DNA from: Bacillus testis | GTDB taxonomy: Bacteria; Bacillota; Bacilli; Bacillales; DSM-1321 | Length of the DNA: 64,000 nt | Assembly (NCBI RefSeq): GCF_001243895.1 | Contig: NZ_LN851186.1 | Location: forward strand, 908,782 to 972,781 | Reading direction: 5' to 3' | The notes under the pieces: generated by a model | Databases searched by the model: none | Told to the model about the DNA's origin: nothing | The model's input: only the letters and a program-made list of their open reading frames with translations | Translations under genes and position numbers: made by a program | In this document: in pieces, positions 44,822 through 54,044 of the stretch | Layout: every line of letters starts with the position of its first letter | Numbering within the stretch: position 1 is the first letter of the stretch

Positions 44822-44840
44822 TAGTTATCAATGATAACTA
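44822..44840. promoter_or_regulatory. Palindromic MarR operator
   Basis: TAGTTATCA-A-TGATAACTA is a perfect 9-1-9 palindrome of 19 bp, 24 bases before the marR start. MarR proteins bind 16-20 bp dyads of this kind; autoregulation is inferred. Confidence 0.7.
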
Positions 44841-45034
44841 TTTTCCGTAAATGATTATACGCTTTTTCATATAAAAGTAAAATGATATGTTTGATCCCAT
44901 TCCAAGCGGCGCCAGGCTATGGCCAAAAACAGAATAAATAATAACCGTTCGGTGAAGCTATAAACACCCTTTCAAAGCAAATTCAATATGCATGGACATA
45001 CTAGGTGTGTATATTCAATAAGGAGATCAACCAC

Positions 45035-45736
45035 ATGGGAAATAAACTGAAACGGTTCTTTTTATTATCGTCTAATTCATTGGTCATGGGAGTCATATTA
45101 GCTTTAGTCGGAGGCTTTTTAGACGCTTATACATATATTACGAGGGACGGAGTGTTTGCAACTGCACAAACGGGGAATACAGTCTTGTTTGCGGTGAGGG
45201 CTGCCAGTCCTGAATACAATGGGGCAATCCAGAACGTCCCGCCTTTCCTGGCTTTTGTCGCCGGTGTCTTGGTGGCGGAATATATAAAGGATAAGCATAC
45301 TAAACATGGTCGGGCGATCCTCATATTGGAATGCTCGCTATTATTCATCGTTGGGTGTTTGCCGGGAAGCGTGCCGAATATGCTCATTACCATGTGTATT
45401 GCTTTTGTTTCATCCCTGCAAATAGCTACCTTTAATAAGCTGGAAAATTGGAGTTATAATTCAACGATTACAACAGGGAATCTGCGCACTGCGGCACAAG
45501 CTTCCTATGCGGCATTCGTGGAACATGATCCGGAATCGATGAGGAAATTCAAAGGTTTCGCTGCGATTATTCTTTCTTTTATAGGCGGCGCCTTGCTTGG
45601 AACGTTTTCTAGTACTTATCTGGGGAACAGGGCTATCTGGATTGCGGCCGGGATTATCCTTTTGACGGTTTTCTTATATCAAAAAAGCAAAGAGAACATG
45701 GCAGAAGGGCAATCGTCCAATAATAGCGGCATATAG
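45035..45736 (+). CDS. YoaK/DUF1275-family membrane protein
   Basis: The protein has 233 residues from the ATG at 45035 with AAGGAG upstream, and six membrane helices. The GGFLDAYTYITRDGVFATAQTGN segment and later TTGNLR are DUF1275 signatures. B. subtilis YoaK belongs to this family; the transported or sensed compound is unknown. It is divergent from the marR operon but its own promoter is not clear. Confidence 0.85.
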   Translation: MGNKLKRFFLLSSNSLVMGVILALVGGFLDAYTYITRDGVFATAQTGNTVLFAVRAASPEYNGAIQNVPPFLAFVAGVLVAEYIKDKHTKHGRAILILECSLLFIVGCLPGSVPNMLITMCIAFVSSLQIATFNKLENWSYNSTITTGNLRTAAQASYAAFVEHDPESMRKFKGFAAIILSFIGGALLGTFSSTYLGNRAIWIAAGIILLTVFLYQKSKENMAEGQSSNNSGI

Positions 45737-45869
45737 AATAAAGATGCAATAAGCCTTCTGCTATACGGAGGCTTATTTGTGTTTTATCGGTTTCTTTATA
45801 AGACGAGGTACGCACTGGTCGTTTACAACATACAGTAGGATATTGAATGATGAAGGAGGCCGATACTGT

Positions 45870-46307
45870 ATGTATATAGACTACCATCAAGATATGTACA
45901 GGCAAAATACGAAGTTGATTGCCGATTTGGAAAAAGCCATTAATGGGGAATACAGTGCCATTCAGTGCTATGCCCGGCTTGCACAAATGGCGGCAAATGA
46001 GCAGCAACGCCGTCAAATTATGGAGATCAGAGAAGATGAAATCAAGCATTTTCAGCTTTTCAGCCAATTTTATACCCAATTGACAGGAAACCAGCCACAA
46101 CCAGTAATGTCGGAAGAATGCGCCAAACAATATATGGAAGGATTAGAAGCTGCAATCAAGGATGAACAGGAGACGGTCGATTTTTATTTAAGCGTGTCCG
46201 ATGAGGCTACGAATGGGCAAATAAAAGAAGCCTTTAGAAGAGTGGCGGCCGATGAGCAAAATCATGCAGTATGGTTTCTTTATTTTTTTACGAAGCTACT
46301 TAAATGA
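45870..46307 (+). CDS. Ferritin-like (rubrerythrin-type) domain protein
   Basis: The protein has 145 residues from the ATG at 45870 with AAGGAGG upstream. A four-helix bundle with two ExxH-type elements is visible: EYSAIQCYARL and EIREDEIKHFQLF, then DEQETVDFYL and ADEQNHAVWF. These are possible di-iron ligands. Proteins of this kind in Bacilli are linked to stress or spore formation, but the role here is unknown. It lies alone, with a terminator. Confidence 0.8.
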   Translation: MYIDYHQDMYRQNTKLIADLEKAINGEYSAIQCYARLAQMAANEQQRRQIMEIREDEIKHFQLFSQFYTQLTGNQPQPVMSEECAKQYMEGLEAAIKDEQETVDFYLSVSDEATNGQIKEAFRRVAADEQNHAVWFLYFFTKLLK

Positions 46308-46342
46308 ACAGCGAAGAACGGATAGTATAAAGGAACATTCGT

Positions 46343-46378
46343 AAACACCCTGCACATTCTGTGGTAGGGTGTTTGGTT
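46343..46378 (+). terminator. Terminator of the ferritin-like gene
   Basis: A perfect 9-bp stem AAACACCCT/AGGGTGTTT (46343-46351 with 46366-46374), with a modest T tail. Confidence 0.7.
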
Positions 46379-46522
46379 TACATACGTCTGCTTTGCAGTT
46401 TGAGGATTTGGAAGCATTCCTTCTATTTTTTATAAAACAGTATGATCGGCTCGTTTCCTTTTGTATAATAAAATCTCAGTAGGATCCATTTTATAAGTAA
46501 TTTTGATTGGAGCTCACATGAT

Positions 46523-47734
46523 ATGTTAGAAAATCCAAAAGGGAAAGAACGGCTGGCACTGGCCTTTTTGCTGGGAATGCTGGCGGTACTGGGACCTTTA
46601 ATCATTGATATGTATTTACCGAGCTTCCCGTACATATCTGAAGATCTAGGAACAAGCGAATCAATGGTTCAGCTAAGCTTGACGGCGTGTTTGCTCGGAC
46701 TGGCATTGGGGCAGCTCTTGTTTGGGGCAATCAGCGATGCAAAAGGACGCAGAAAGCCATTGATTGTTTCTGTTATTTTATTTACATTCGCTTCATTGCT
46801 GTGTGCATTGGCGCCTTCCATTACCTGGCTGGTGTTCGGCCGGTTTTTGCAAGGATTTACAGCGGCAGGCGGCGTCGTTATTTCTCGCGCTGTGGTAAGG
46901 GATGTGTTCAGCGGCAATGAATTGACTAAGTTTTATGCCTTGTTAATGGTTATTAATGCGGTTGCTCCATTAGTGGCGCCACTCATTGGCGGAGCGATAT
47001 TATGGTTCCCGTTTGCTGGCTGGCAGGAGATTTTTTACTTCCTGGCGATTGTAGGAGTCCTGATTGTTCTAATCACAGCATGGAAGCAAAAGGAAAGCCA
47101 TCCTCCAGAACGCCGGACGCCAAGTTCCATCAAATCGATCTTCACTTCTTTTGGGGAACTGTTTAAAGACCGCTCTTTCATGGGGTATGTGCTGACAATC
47201 GGATTTGCCCATGGGGGAAGCTTTGCGTATGTTTCGGGTACTCCTTTTGTTTATCAAGGCATATATGGGGTGTCAGCGCAGACATTCAGCGTTTTATTTG
47301 GCATAAACGGATTGGCCATCATTATAGGCACATGGCTGGTCGGCAGATTCGCAGGCCGTATTTCCGAGAGAACATTACTCAGAATAGGAGTGGCCATAGC
47401 TTCGGCAGCCACCGCTTGTTTAGTGGCCATGGCTATCATAAAGGCGCCATTAGCGTTGATCGTCATGGCTATATTTATTTACATGACATGCATGGGAATT
47501 ATTTTGACTACCTCTTACACGCTTGCAATAGACAAACAACCGCATAGAGCCGGCAGTGCTAGTGCCCTGTTGGGGATGTCTCCATTGATCATCGGCGCGA
47601 TTGTGGCACCTCTAGTAGGGATTACAGAAAAGTCTGCTGTTCCAATGGCCGTTATTCTGTTTGCCACTTCTATTATTGCTCTTCTTTCTTTCCTCTTTTT
47701 AGCAAAGGAAATTGCCAATCAAGAATCTTCCTAA
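46523..47734 (+). CDS. bcr: Bcr/CflA-family multidrug efflux transporter
   Basis: This 403-residue MFS protein has 12 helices. IDMYLPSFP at the start of helix 1 and GAISDAKGRRKPL in the 2-3 loop are Bcr/CflA signatures, as is RAVVRDVFSG. It exports chloramphenicol-, bicyclomycin- or sulfonamide-like compounds in relatives. It is monocistronic, with a strong terminator that overlaps the stop codon. The substrate is not predictable. Confidence 0.92.
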   Translation: MLENPKGKERLALAFLLGMLAVLGPLIIDMYLPSFPYISEDLGTSESMVQLSLTACLLGLALGQLLFGAISDAKGRRKPLIVSVILFTFASLLCALAPSITWLVFGRFLQGFTAAGGVVISRAVVRDVFSGNELTKFYALLMVINAVAPLVAPLIGGAILWFPFAGWQEIFYFLAIVGVLIVLITAWKQKESHPPERRTPSSIKSIFTSFGELFKDRSFMGYVLTIGFAHGGSFAYVSGTPFVYQGIYGVSAQTFSVLFGINGLAIIIGTWLVGRFAGRISERTLLRIGVAIASAATACLVAMAIIKAPLALIVMAIFIYMTCMGIILTTSYTLAIDKQPHRAGSASALLGMSPLIIGAIVAPLVGITEKSAVPMAVILFATSIIALLSFLFLAKEIANQESS

Positions 47735-47775
47735 ACAAAAGCCACAGCTCTAAAAAAGTTGTGGCTTTTGTTTAC
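47733..47775 (+). terminator. Terminator of bcr
   Basis: A perfect 14-bp stem (47733-47746 with 47760-47773) whose left arm begins within the stop codon. Confidence 0.85.
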
Positions 47776-47945
47776 TTCCGGCAAGGCCTGATCAGTCAAC
47801 CTTTTTTGCCCAGATTCCCTATACACTCTGTTATTCGTTTGAAAATGTAATGAATTTCAATTTATGGTTTGCATACAGGAAGATGAATAAATTTCATCCT
47901 GAATTCGAACAGTAAGGGTGAGACTAAAAAAAGGAGCGCATACTT

Positions 47946-48095
47946 ATGGACAATAAGGAAGGCTATAAAGATAAGGTGTATGTAAAGAATGATTTAAAGC
48001 ACGGCGGAGATTCTATTGATAAATTAAGAGTACAGGAAGAGGCAAATGTATGGGCCGCTTCAAAGGAAATTGGCCAAGTGAATGAAAATTCGTAA
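47946..48095 (+). CDS. Small 49-residue hydrophilic protein
   Basis: ATG at 47946 with AAAAGGAG upstream and a stop at 48093-48095 give MDNKEGYKDKVYVKNDLKHG and a highly charged, soluble rest with DSIDKLRVQEEANVWAASKE. A terminator at 48124-48158 closes it, so it looks like a real small gene. It resembles small spore or stress proteins in composition but I do not recognise the family. Confidence 0.6.
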   Translation: MDNKEGYKDKVYVKNDLKHGGDSIDKLRVQEEANVWAASKEIGQVNENS

Positions 48096-48123
48096 GCAAC
48101 ATATTACATTTTTTATTGTTATG

Positions 48124-48158
48124 AAAGCAATGTGGCGGGTATGCCTCATTGCTTTTTT
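48124..48158 (+). terminator. Terminator of the small gene
   Basis: A perfect 9-bp stem AAAGCAATG/CATTGCTTT (48124-48132 with 48147-48155) is followed by further T. Confidence 0.8.
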
Positions 48159-48623
48159 TGCCTTGGCTATGTTCCAGCCGTCGTTGCTTGTATGTAATTC
48201 GTAGATAGCCTTTAGACTGTCAGAATGCTCGCTTTTCATTCACTGCCATCCAATAAATGTTTGCCCCCGTCCTAATAGCGTGCAAGAATCCTCATTCAAA
48301 ATAGAGTAAAGGCTCTAATTTCAGGGAAATCGAGTGCCAGAATGAATAAAAAACCTATATATGTATTTGCTTATTTAGATAGAAAATTGTCTAGGAATCT
48401 TCATTGCTTAAAGGGAAAGGATATAGTGCAATAGTAAGTAAGAATGTCTGGAATGCGTGATGATCAGCACAAATGAGCATGTTTTTGTTCTTTCATACAG
48501 ATGTCCATCCTGTTTTCTAGCTTGCTATCGCGGATCAATATAAAAATGATGATTAAAATTATTATCTTGGGCTTGCCTGTTTCATTCAAAGAATTAACAC
48601 CAATACAGAAAGGCGGGAACAGA
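48159..48623. other. Intergenic region before gshF
   Basis: About 465 bases without a supported gene. It must hold the gshF promoter; no known operator or RNA element was recognised. Confidence 0.45.
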
Positions 48624-50909
48624 ATGCAGAATGTTATCACAAAAGAAAGATTGCTGGAAGCAAATTTCGGTATTGAGAGAGAGGGGTTGAGAGTGGCCGG
48701 CGATGGTTCGCTTTCCTTAAAAAAACATCCGGAAGCTTTTGGCGACAAGAATGAAAATCCCTATATTACAACGGATTTTTCTGAGAGCCAATTAGAACTG
48801 ATCACACCTGTTTTTTCATCTTCAAACGAGGCGGTCGGTTTTTTGGATTCGCTGTATAATATTGCCGTTTCAGCCCTTCAGGATGAATTTATTTGGCCGC
48901 AATCCATGCCGGCCATTACACCTGAAGACGTAGACATCCCGTTGGCTGTGTTCGATCAGGAGCGGGGCAGCCAAAAGGATCAGTACCGGGCTTACCTGAT
49001 GGATAAATACGGGGGTAAAAAGCAATTGATTTCCGGGATACATATCAATTTTTCTTTCAGTGACCGCCTTCTGAAGACGTTACATAAGGAGTCAGCCAAT
49101 GGGCAGGCTTTTCCAGCCTTTAAGAACGGCATCTATCTAAAATTGTCCCGCAATTTCCTGCGATATAACTGGCTTCTTGTCTATTTATTGGGTGCAGCCA
49201 ATACACTTCATAAGACTTATGATAAAGAGTGCGTGAATGAGCTTGACCAAGTGAATGCTGAAACCTATTCAGATGCCCGGGCCGTTTCATTCCGGAATAG
49301 TTCATGCGGCTACCAGAATAAAGAACACATTATTCTTGATTATGGATCTATTGAAACGTATGTGAAATCGATACAGGAAGCCATCAACACAGGTGTGATC
49401 GCAAATATGCAAGAATTATATTCGCCCATAAGACTGAAAGGGAAGAAGCCGCAATCTTTGGACCAGCTGATGGAAAACGGAATAGAATACGTAGAATTGC
49501 GGAGCATCGATGTAAATCCTTTCTTGAAAAGCGGATTGAGTAAAGATGATTTGGATTTTATCCATGTATTTTTATTATTTTGTCTGTTTAAGCAAGAGAG
49601 CGAGTACGAAGGCTGGCAAACTGAAAGTATAGCGAATAAAGAAATGGCAGCTAAAAGAGGATTGGATTTCCGTACTGAATTGCTGCGTGATGGCAAGGCC
49701 GTCTCCCTGTGTGACTGGGGAGAACAAATACTTGAAGAAATTCTGCAATTTGTGGAAGATGCAGAGCTTCCTTTCATAGATCTTGTAAAAGAGAAACTGG
49801 ATGTGCTGAATCATCCGGAAAAGACATATTCCTACCGGATTTCGGAGTTGTGCAAGAAGAGCGGCTATATCGGCGCCCATATGAATCTCGCCAAAAAGTA
49901 TAAAGAAGAAGCCAGACAGGAACGCTTTCGCTTAACCCCTTATACAGATCTTGAATTATCCACTCAAATTTTATTAAAAGAAAGCATTAAAAGAGGGATT
50001 TCCTTTGACATACTAGATCGGAAAGAAAATTTTATCGCTTTGCAAAAAGGGCAAAAGACGGAATATGTTAAACAAGCGACGAAAACAAGCAAAGACCAAT
50101 ACATCAGTTTTTTGATCATGGAAAACAAGAGTGTGACAAAGAAAATCCTTGCTAAAAACAACATTTCTACACCATCAGGCGAGGAATTCCAGCAGATGGG
50201 GCAAGCGCTTGGCGCCGTGGATGAATGGATAGGCCGACCGGTTGTCGTCAAACCTAAGTCGACCAATTTTGGTTTGGGAATTTCGGTCTTTTCGGAGGGG
50301 ACAGATCAGGAAGGCTTAGCCGAAGCGTTCAGGATTGCTTTTAAGGAAGATACATCGGTATTGATCGAACCTTTCATTAAAGGGAAGGAATACCGTTTCT
50401 TAACAATCGGCGACGAAACTGCTGCTGTACTGCATAGAGTGCCGGCCAATGTGAAGGGGGACGGCCGCTCATCCATAGCAGATTTGATCGCCCAAAAAAA
50501 TCTGGACGACTTGCGTGGAGAAGGGTATAAAACGCCGCTCGAAATCATCCAGATAGATGATAATATGAGATTATTCTTACGGCAGCATGGGTTGACGATA
50601 AACAGCGTTTTACCAGACGGTAAAGTCCAATACTTACGGGAAAACTCTAATATTTCCACTGGAGGAGACAGCATAGATGTAACAGATGTGGTCCCGCCTT
50701 ACTATAAAGAGATTGCTGTCCAGGCAGCCAAGTGTGTAGGAGCAAATATATGCGGCGTCGATATGATTATTGAAGATCTAGAGAGTCCATCACATTCCTA
50801 TTCGATTATTGAGTTGAACTTTAATCCAGCCATCCATATCCATTCCTATCCTTATGAAGGGAAGGAGCGGAATATCGCCGGAAAAATCCTTGAATTGTTG
50901 GAATTATAA
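48624..50909 (+). CDS. gshF: Bifunctional glutamate-cysteine ligase/glutathione synthetase
   Basis: The protein has 761 residues from the ATG at 48624, with AAAGGCGGG eight bases upstream; an earlier in-frame start adds 41 atypical residues. The N-terminal half (about 1-450) is a GshA-type glutamate-cysteine ligase: FGIEREGLRV, TTDFSESQLELITP, LISGIHINFSF. The C-terminal part (about 480-760) is an ATP-grasp domain with VVVKPKSTNFGLGIS and a late ELNFNPAIH. This fusion makes glutathione in two steps in Listeria and Streptococcus. Most Bacillus species use bacillithiol and lack it. A 17-bp-stem terminator follows. Confidence 0.93.
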   Translation: MQNVITKERLLEANFGIEREGLRVAGDGSLSLKKHPEAFGDKNENPYITTDFSESQLELITPVFSSSNEAVGFLDSLYNIAVSALQDEFIWPQSMPAITPEDVDIPLAVFDQERGSQKDQYRAYLMDKYGGKKQLISGIHINFSFSDRLLKTLHKESANGQAFPAFKNGIYLKLSRNFLRYNWLLVYLLGAANTLHKTYDKECVNELDQVNAETYSDARAVSFRNSSCGYQNKEHIILDYGSIETYVKSIQEAINTGVIANMQELYSPIRLKGKKPQSLDQLMENGIEYVELRSIDVNPFLKSGLSKDDLDFIHVFLLFCLFKQESEYEGWQTESIANKEMAAKRGLDFRTELLRDGKAVSLCDWGEQILEEILQFVEDAELPFIDLVKEKLDVLNHPEKTYSYRISELCKKSGYIGAHMNLAKKYKEEARQERFRLTPYTDLELSTQILLKESIKRGISFDILDRKENFIALQKGQKTEYVKQATKTSKDQYISFLIMENKSVTKKILAKNNISTPSGEEFQQMGQALGAVDEWIGRPVVVKPKSTNFGLGISVFSEGTDQEGLAEAFRIAFKEDTSVLIEPFIKGKEYRFLTIGDETAAVLHRVPANVKGDGRSSIADLIAQKNLDDLRGEGYKTPLEIIQIDDNMRLFLRQHGLTINSVLPDGKVQYLRENSNISTGGDSIDVTDVVPPYYKEIAVQAAKCVGANICGVDMIIEDLESPSHSYSIIELNFNPAIHIHSYPYEGKERNIAGKILELLEL

Positions 50910-50910
50910 T

Positions 50911-50957
50911 AAGCAAACAGCCTGAGCACAATCCGCTCAGGCTGTTTGCTTTTTTGA
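50911..50957 (+). terminator. Strong terminator of gshF
   Basis: A perfect 17-bp stem (50911-50927 with 50935-50951, 7-nt loop) is followed by T6; it also lies at the end of the convergent NHEJ operon. Confidence 0.9.
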
Positions 50958-50970
50958 ATATCTCTGCCAG

Positions 50971-52212
50971 TCAAAGTTTCACTTTATTTTCCTTCAGCTG
51001 GCTGATAATGCCTGTTAATGAAGGATTGCCATGCTTCCAGTAATCCTTCATCGGGCAGTCTCCCTTATCCAGCCGTTCAAGGACTGTAGTAAGCGTATAA
51101 TCTTCCATCCGCAGGTCTTTATTAACTTCTTCCCAAAACAGAGGGGCAGCAACGGTGGCTCCCTCTTTTCCACGGAGGGAATAAGGACAAATGATTGTTT
51201 TGCCTGGTGCATGCTGAACATAATCAAGATAAAGCCGTCCGCCCCGGTTTTTTTTCAATCTTTCCGTCGTGAAGGAATCAGGATACTGCTCGGTGAGATA
51301 GGAAGCGACAAATTCAGTAAAGACGCGTGTATCCTCATAAGTAAGACTGTCTTGGGCAATCGGGATATGGACCTGGATCCCTTTGCTTCCGGATAGCTTG
51401 GGGAAACTGACAATCCGGAAACTCGTGAAGATGTCATTGAGATGCCGCGCTGCTTTGATCGCTAAGTGAAAAGCGTCCCGGTCAGGCGGATCAAGGTCAA
51501 AGACAATTTCCACCGGCAGATTGGAATCGACCTGCGAAAAAGGGACATGGTATTCAATGGCTGATTGGTTTCCGAGCCAGAGTAGGGAGGAGAGTGAATC
51601 GCATACGATATAATTATTTCCTTCAGCTGGTGCGATCTTAATAAAATCAGGTGCATAATCCGGGCAGTTCTTTTGGAAAAAGGACTCTCCGGGAATGCCA
51701 TTTGGGAACCGGATGGCCGTCAGCCTTCGATCAGCCAAAAAAGGAAGCATGTAAGGAGAAATCCGGATCAGATAAGCAAGAAAGCGTTCTTTAGGTATAG
51801 AAGGAATGGTCCATATTGTTTTTTCAGGATGGGTGATGTTCACTTTCTCTTCCGTTGCAGCAGCGAGAATCAATCGGTCCCATGTACAAGTTTCCCAATG
51901 CTCCTGCAACTGGAAAGAAATAAAAGATGGCTCGATCAGCTGCCCATCTTGTATGTCTATGTAAGACAGCTCGACACATATGGCGGGATCGATATGAATC
52001 ATCTGAGCCTCTGAACACGTTTGGTTATTGCGGATTGCTTCTTCTAAAGACTGGCGTTCCGTTGATTTTATACCGGCGGAGAAAGAGCCTAAAGCTATTA
52101 TTTCTCCTTCCTTCAGTACGCCTGCCAGGAAAGACTTCCGGCTTGTTTCCATTCCTAAAATGAAGAAAATCCCTTTGTACTTTCCTTTGCCCATAGGAAA
52201 ACGGATATTCAT
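50971..52212 (-). CDS. ligD: LigD-type NHEJ polymerase with N-terminal ligase-like (OB) segment
   Basis: The protein has 413 residues; AAAGGAG precedes the ATG at 52212. The part from about residue 125 is the archaeo-eukaryotic primase-like polymerase of LigD: FFQKNCPDYAPDF, the catalytic VFDLDPPDRD (two aspartates), KLSGSKGIQVHIP and LYLDYVQHAPGKTI. The first ~120 residues align with the linker/OB region that joins ligase to polymerase in B. subtilis LigD (611 residues), but no adenylation domain is present. It works with Ku and the separate ligase gene upstream to repair double-strand breaks, chiefly in spores. Confidence 0.92.
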   Translation of the reverse strand: MNIRFPMGKGKYKGIFFILGMETSRKSFLAGVLKEGEIIALGSFSAGIKSTERQSLEEAIRNNQTCSEAQMIHIDPAICVELSYIDIQDGQLIEPSFISFQLQEHWETCTWDRLILAAATEEKVNITHPEKTIWTIPSIPKERFLAYLIRISPYMLPFLADRRLTAIRFPNGIPGESFFQKNCPDYAPDFIKIAPAEGNNYIVCDSLSSLLWLGNQSAIEYHVPFSQVDSNLPVEIVFDLDPPDRDAFHLAIKAARHLNDIFTSFRIVSFPKLSGSKGIQVHIPIAQDSLTYEDTRVFTEFVASYLTEQYPDSFTTERLKKNRGGRLYLDYVQHAPGKTIICPYSLRGKEGATVAAPLFWEEVNKDLRMEDYTLTTVLERLDKGDCPMKDYWKHGNPSLTGIISQLKENKVKL

Positions 52213-52227
52213 GTATAGCTCCTTTCT

Positions 52228-53169
52228 TTACTGAGGAAACAGGCATGTTTCCGGTTTTTGCTGGACGAATGCCTGGATGCTCGGCTGGCGGATTGAGTGT
52301 CCTTCAGGCCAGTCGATGAATTGGACTTTTACGGTGATCACCGGTTTTAGCCACTGGATATTCTTGATGCTTTTCGGGATTGCTTTAAAAGGAGCAGCTT
52401 CGATTTTAAAAGGCCCCAAGGATTCAGTTAAATGGCGCCAGTCGGCGGCCGTCAGCTTGCCGGTGCCGGCGCTGCCGATAAACAAAAGCTCACCTTGATC
52501 ATACAGCCCAAGCAGTAAGGAATTGACGATACCGGAACGGTATGTCACCCCGCCAACGACAGCAATGATGTCTTTATAGTTTTTAATTTTCCGCCAGTTG
52601 TCGTTTTTGCCGTCGAGAATATAAGTGCTGGACAACTTTTTACAGACGATCCCTTCCATATTTCTTTCTTTGACCACGTTGAACAATTGGTTGCCATCCT
52701 GCTGGCGTGGCACCAGCTGGACGTGGGCATTGGGAAGGAGTATCCGATCCAGAAGCTGTAGCCGTTCATAGAGAGGCAGGACGTTGACCCATTTTCCATT
52801 GTAATAGACCACGTCGAACACCATGTAATAGATGGGAACGCTCTCCATCATCGGCGGCACTCTGTCTAATCGCCTTATTCCGTCCCTTCTCATTACTTTA
52901 TGAAAGGAGGGGGTGCCTGTTTCATCAAGGGCAATCACTTCACCGTCAAGGATGGCGGACGAAGCATCTGTGTAAGCCGCTGCATCCGCGATTTCCGGGA
53001 AAATGCGGGTCCGTTCATTCAATTGCCTGTTATACAGTCTTGTTTCTTTTCCGTCCAAGTAGGATAGCACTCTAACCCCGTCCCATTTAATCTGGGAAAT
53101 CCAGTCCGTCCCATTAGGGATTTGATCCGAGGACACGGGCTCAAAAGGGATGATGGGTTGCAATGTCAT
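52228..53169 (-). CDS. Stand-alone ATP-dependent DNA ligase (NHEJ)
   Basis: This 313-residue protein has the adenylation motif KWDGVR (Lys at about residue 29, QIKWDGVRVLSYL), LDGEVIALD, MEGIVCKK and the final WRKIKNYKD motif, then an OB-fold domain (about 215-310). It is a complete minimal ligase with its own C-terminal domain. AAGGAG precedes the ATG. It lies 15 bases before the LigD polymerase gene and 32 bases after ku, in one operon. It supplies the ligase activity that is fused to the polymerase in B. subtilis LigD. Confidence 0.93.
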   Translation of the reverse strand: MTLQPIIPFEPVSSDQIPNGTDWISQIKWDGVRVLSYLDGKETRLYNRQLNERTRIFPEIADAAAYTDASSAILDGEVIALDETGTPSFHKVMRRDGIRRLDRVPPMMESVPIYYMVFDVVYYNGKWVNVLPLYERLQLLDRILLPNAHVQLVPRQQDGNQLFNVVKERNMEGIVCKKLSSTYILDGKNDNWRKIKNYKDIIAVVGGVTYRSGIVNSLLLGLYDQGELLFIGSAGTGKLTAADWRHLTESLGPFKIEAAPFKAIPKSIKNIQWLKPVITVKVQFIDWPEGHSIRQPSIQAFVQQKPETCLFPQ

Positions 53170-53201
53170 ATGTCACACTCCTTTTCCCACATGGCGGCGG
53201 A

Positions 53202-54044
53202 TTAACTCGTTTTTTTCGTTGTCTGCTTAGCTTTAGCCGTTTTAGGCTTGGCCGCAGGCTTTGGTTTTGTTTTTTCGATAGAAGCCTGGAGAGCGGCCAT
53301 CAGGTCGACCACGTTGCTCCGATCCTCGTTAGCCGGTGTTTCGGCTGTCTGAATGTACTCGTTTCTTGCCATCTTATCCTGAATGAGCTTCTCAAGGGCT
53401 GTCCGGTACGTATCTGTATACTTAGTTGGATCAAACTTAGTGGTAAGCTGGTCGATCAGCATCAGCCCGACGTCGAATTCTTTCTCGGAAATCGCTGACT
53501 TATCTGCCGCGCCGAGAGGAACATCCGCTGAGCTTCGGACTTCATCGGGAAAATGCAACGTTTCGAGAAGCAGCATATTATTATGGGGCCTGATCGCCGC
53601 CAAACGTTCCTTGCTTCTGATGGTGATCTTGGCTATGCCGATTTTCTTGGTTTTTTTCAGGATTTCTGAGATTAGCGTGTACGGTTTTGCTCCGCCGCTG
53701 TCAGAGCCGATAAAATAGGTTTTGTCGAAATAAATGGGGTCAATTTCCGACAGTTTTACAAAGTCAATGATAGCCACCTGTTTTAATTCATGCTCTTCTT
53801 TCAATTTCTTGATTTCTTCTTCGGTTATCTCCACAAACCGTCCATTTGGGGATTCGTACACTTTTATAATTTCATCATTTGTCACATCATCATCGCACTC
53901 GGCCACTTTGCGGTATTTAATAGGCGATAGGCATTCCTTGTGGAATTGGCGGAACTTGATATCGCGGTCCTCAACAGCCGAAAAAAGCTTGACCGGTATA
54001 TTGACAAGTCCAAATGAAATGCTGCCTTTCCAAACTGTATGCAT
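53202..54044 (-). CDS. ku: Ku-type double-strand break binding protein
   Basis: This 280-residue protein has the prokaryotic Ku core MHTVWKGSISFGLVNIPVKLFSAVE, HKECLSPIKYRKVAE and the IDFVKLSEIDPIYFDKTYF block. A lysine- and alanine-rich tail (from about 255) is the typical DNA-binding extension of Bacilli. Ku homodimers encircle DNA ends and recruit LigD. AAGGAG precedes the ATG. It leads the three-gene NHEJ operon. In B. subtilis the operon is made in the forespore (sigma-G); no sigma-G promoter could be assigned here. Confidence 0.95.
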   Translation of the reverse strand: MHTVWKGSISFGLVNIPVKLFSAVEDRDIKFRQFHKECLSPIKYRKVAECDDDVTNDEIIKVYESPNGRFVEITEEEIKKLKEEHELKQVAIIDFVKLSEIDPIYFDKTYFIGSDSGGAKPYTLISEILKKTKKIGIAKITIRSKERLAAIRPHNNMLLLETLHFPDEVRSSADVPLGAADKSAISEKEFDVGLMLIDQLTTKFDPTKYTDTYRTALEKLIQDKMARNEYIQTAETPANEDRSNVVDLMAALQASIEKTKPKPAAKPKTAKAKQTTKKTS

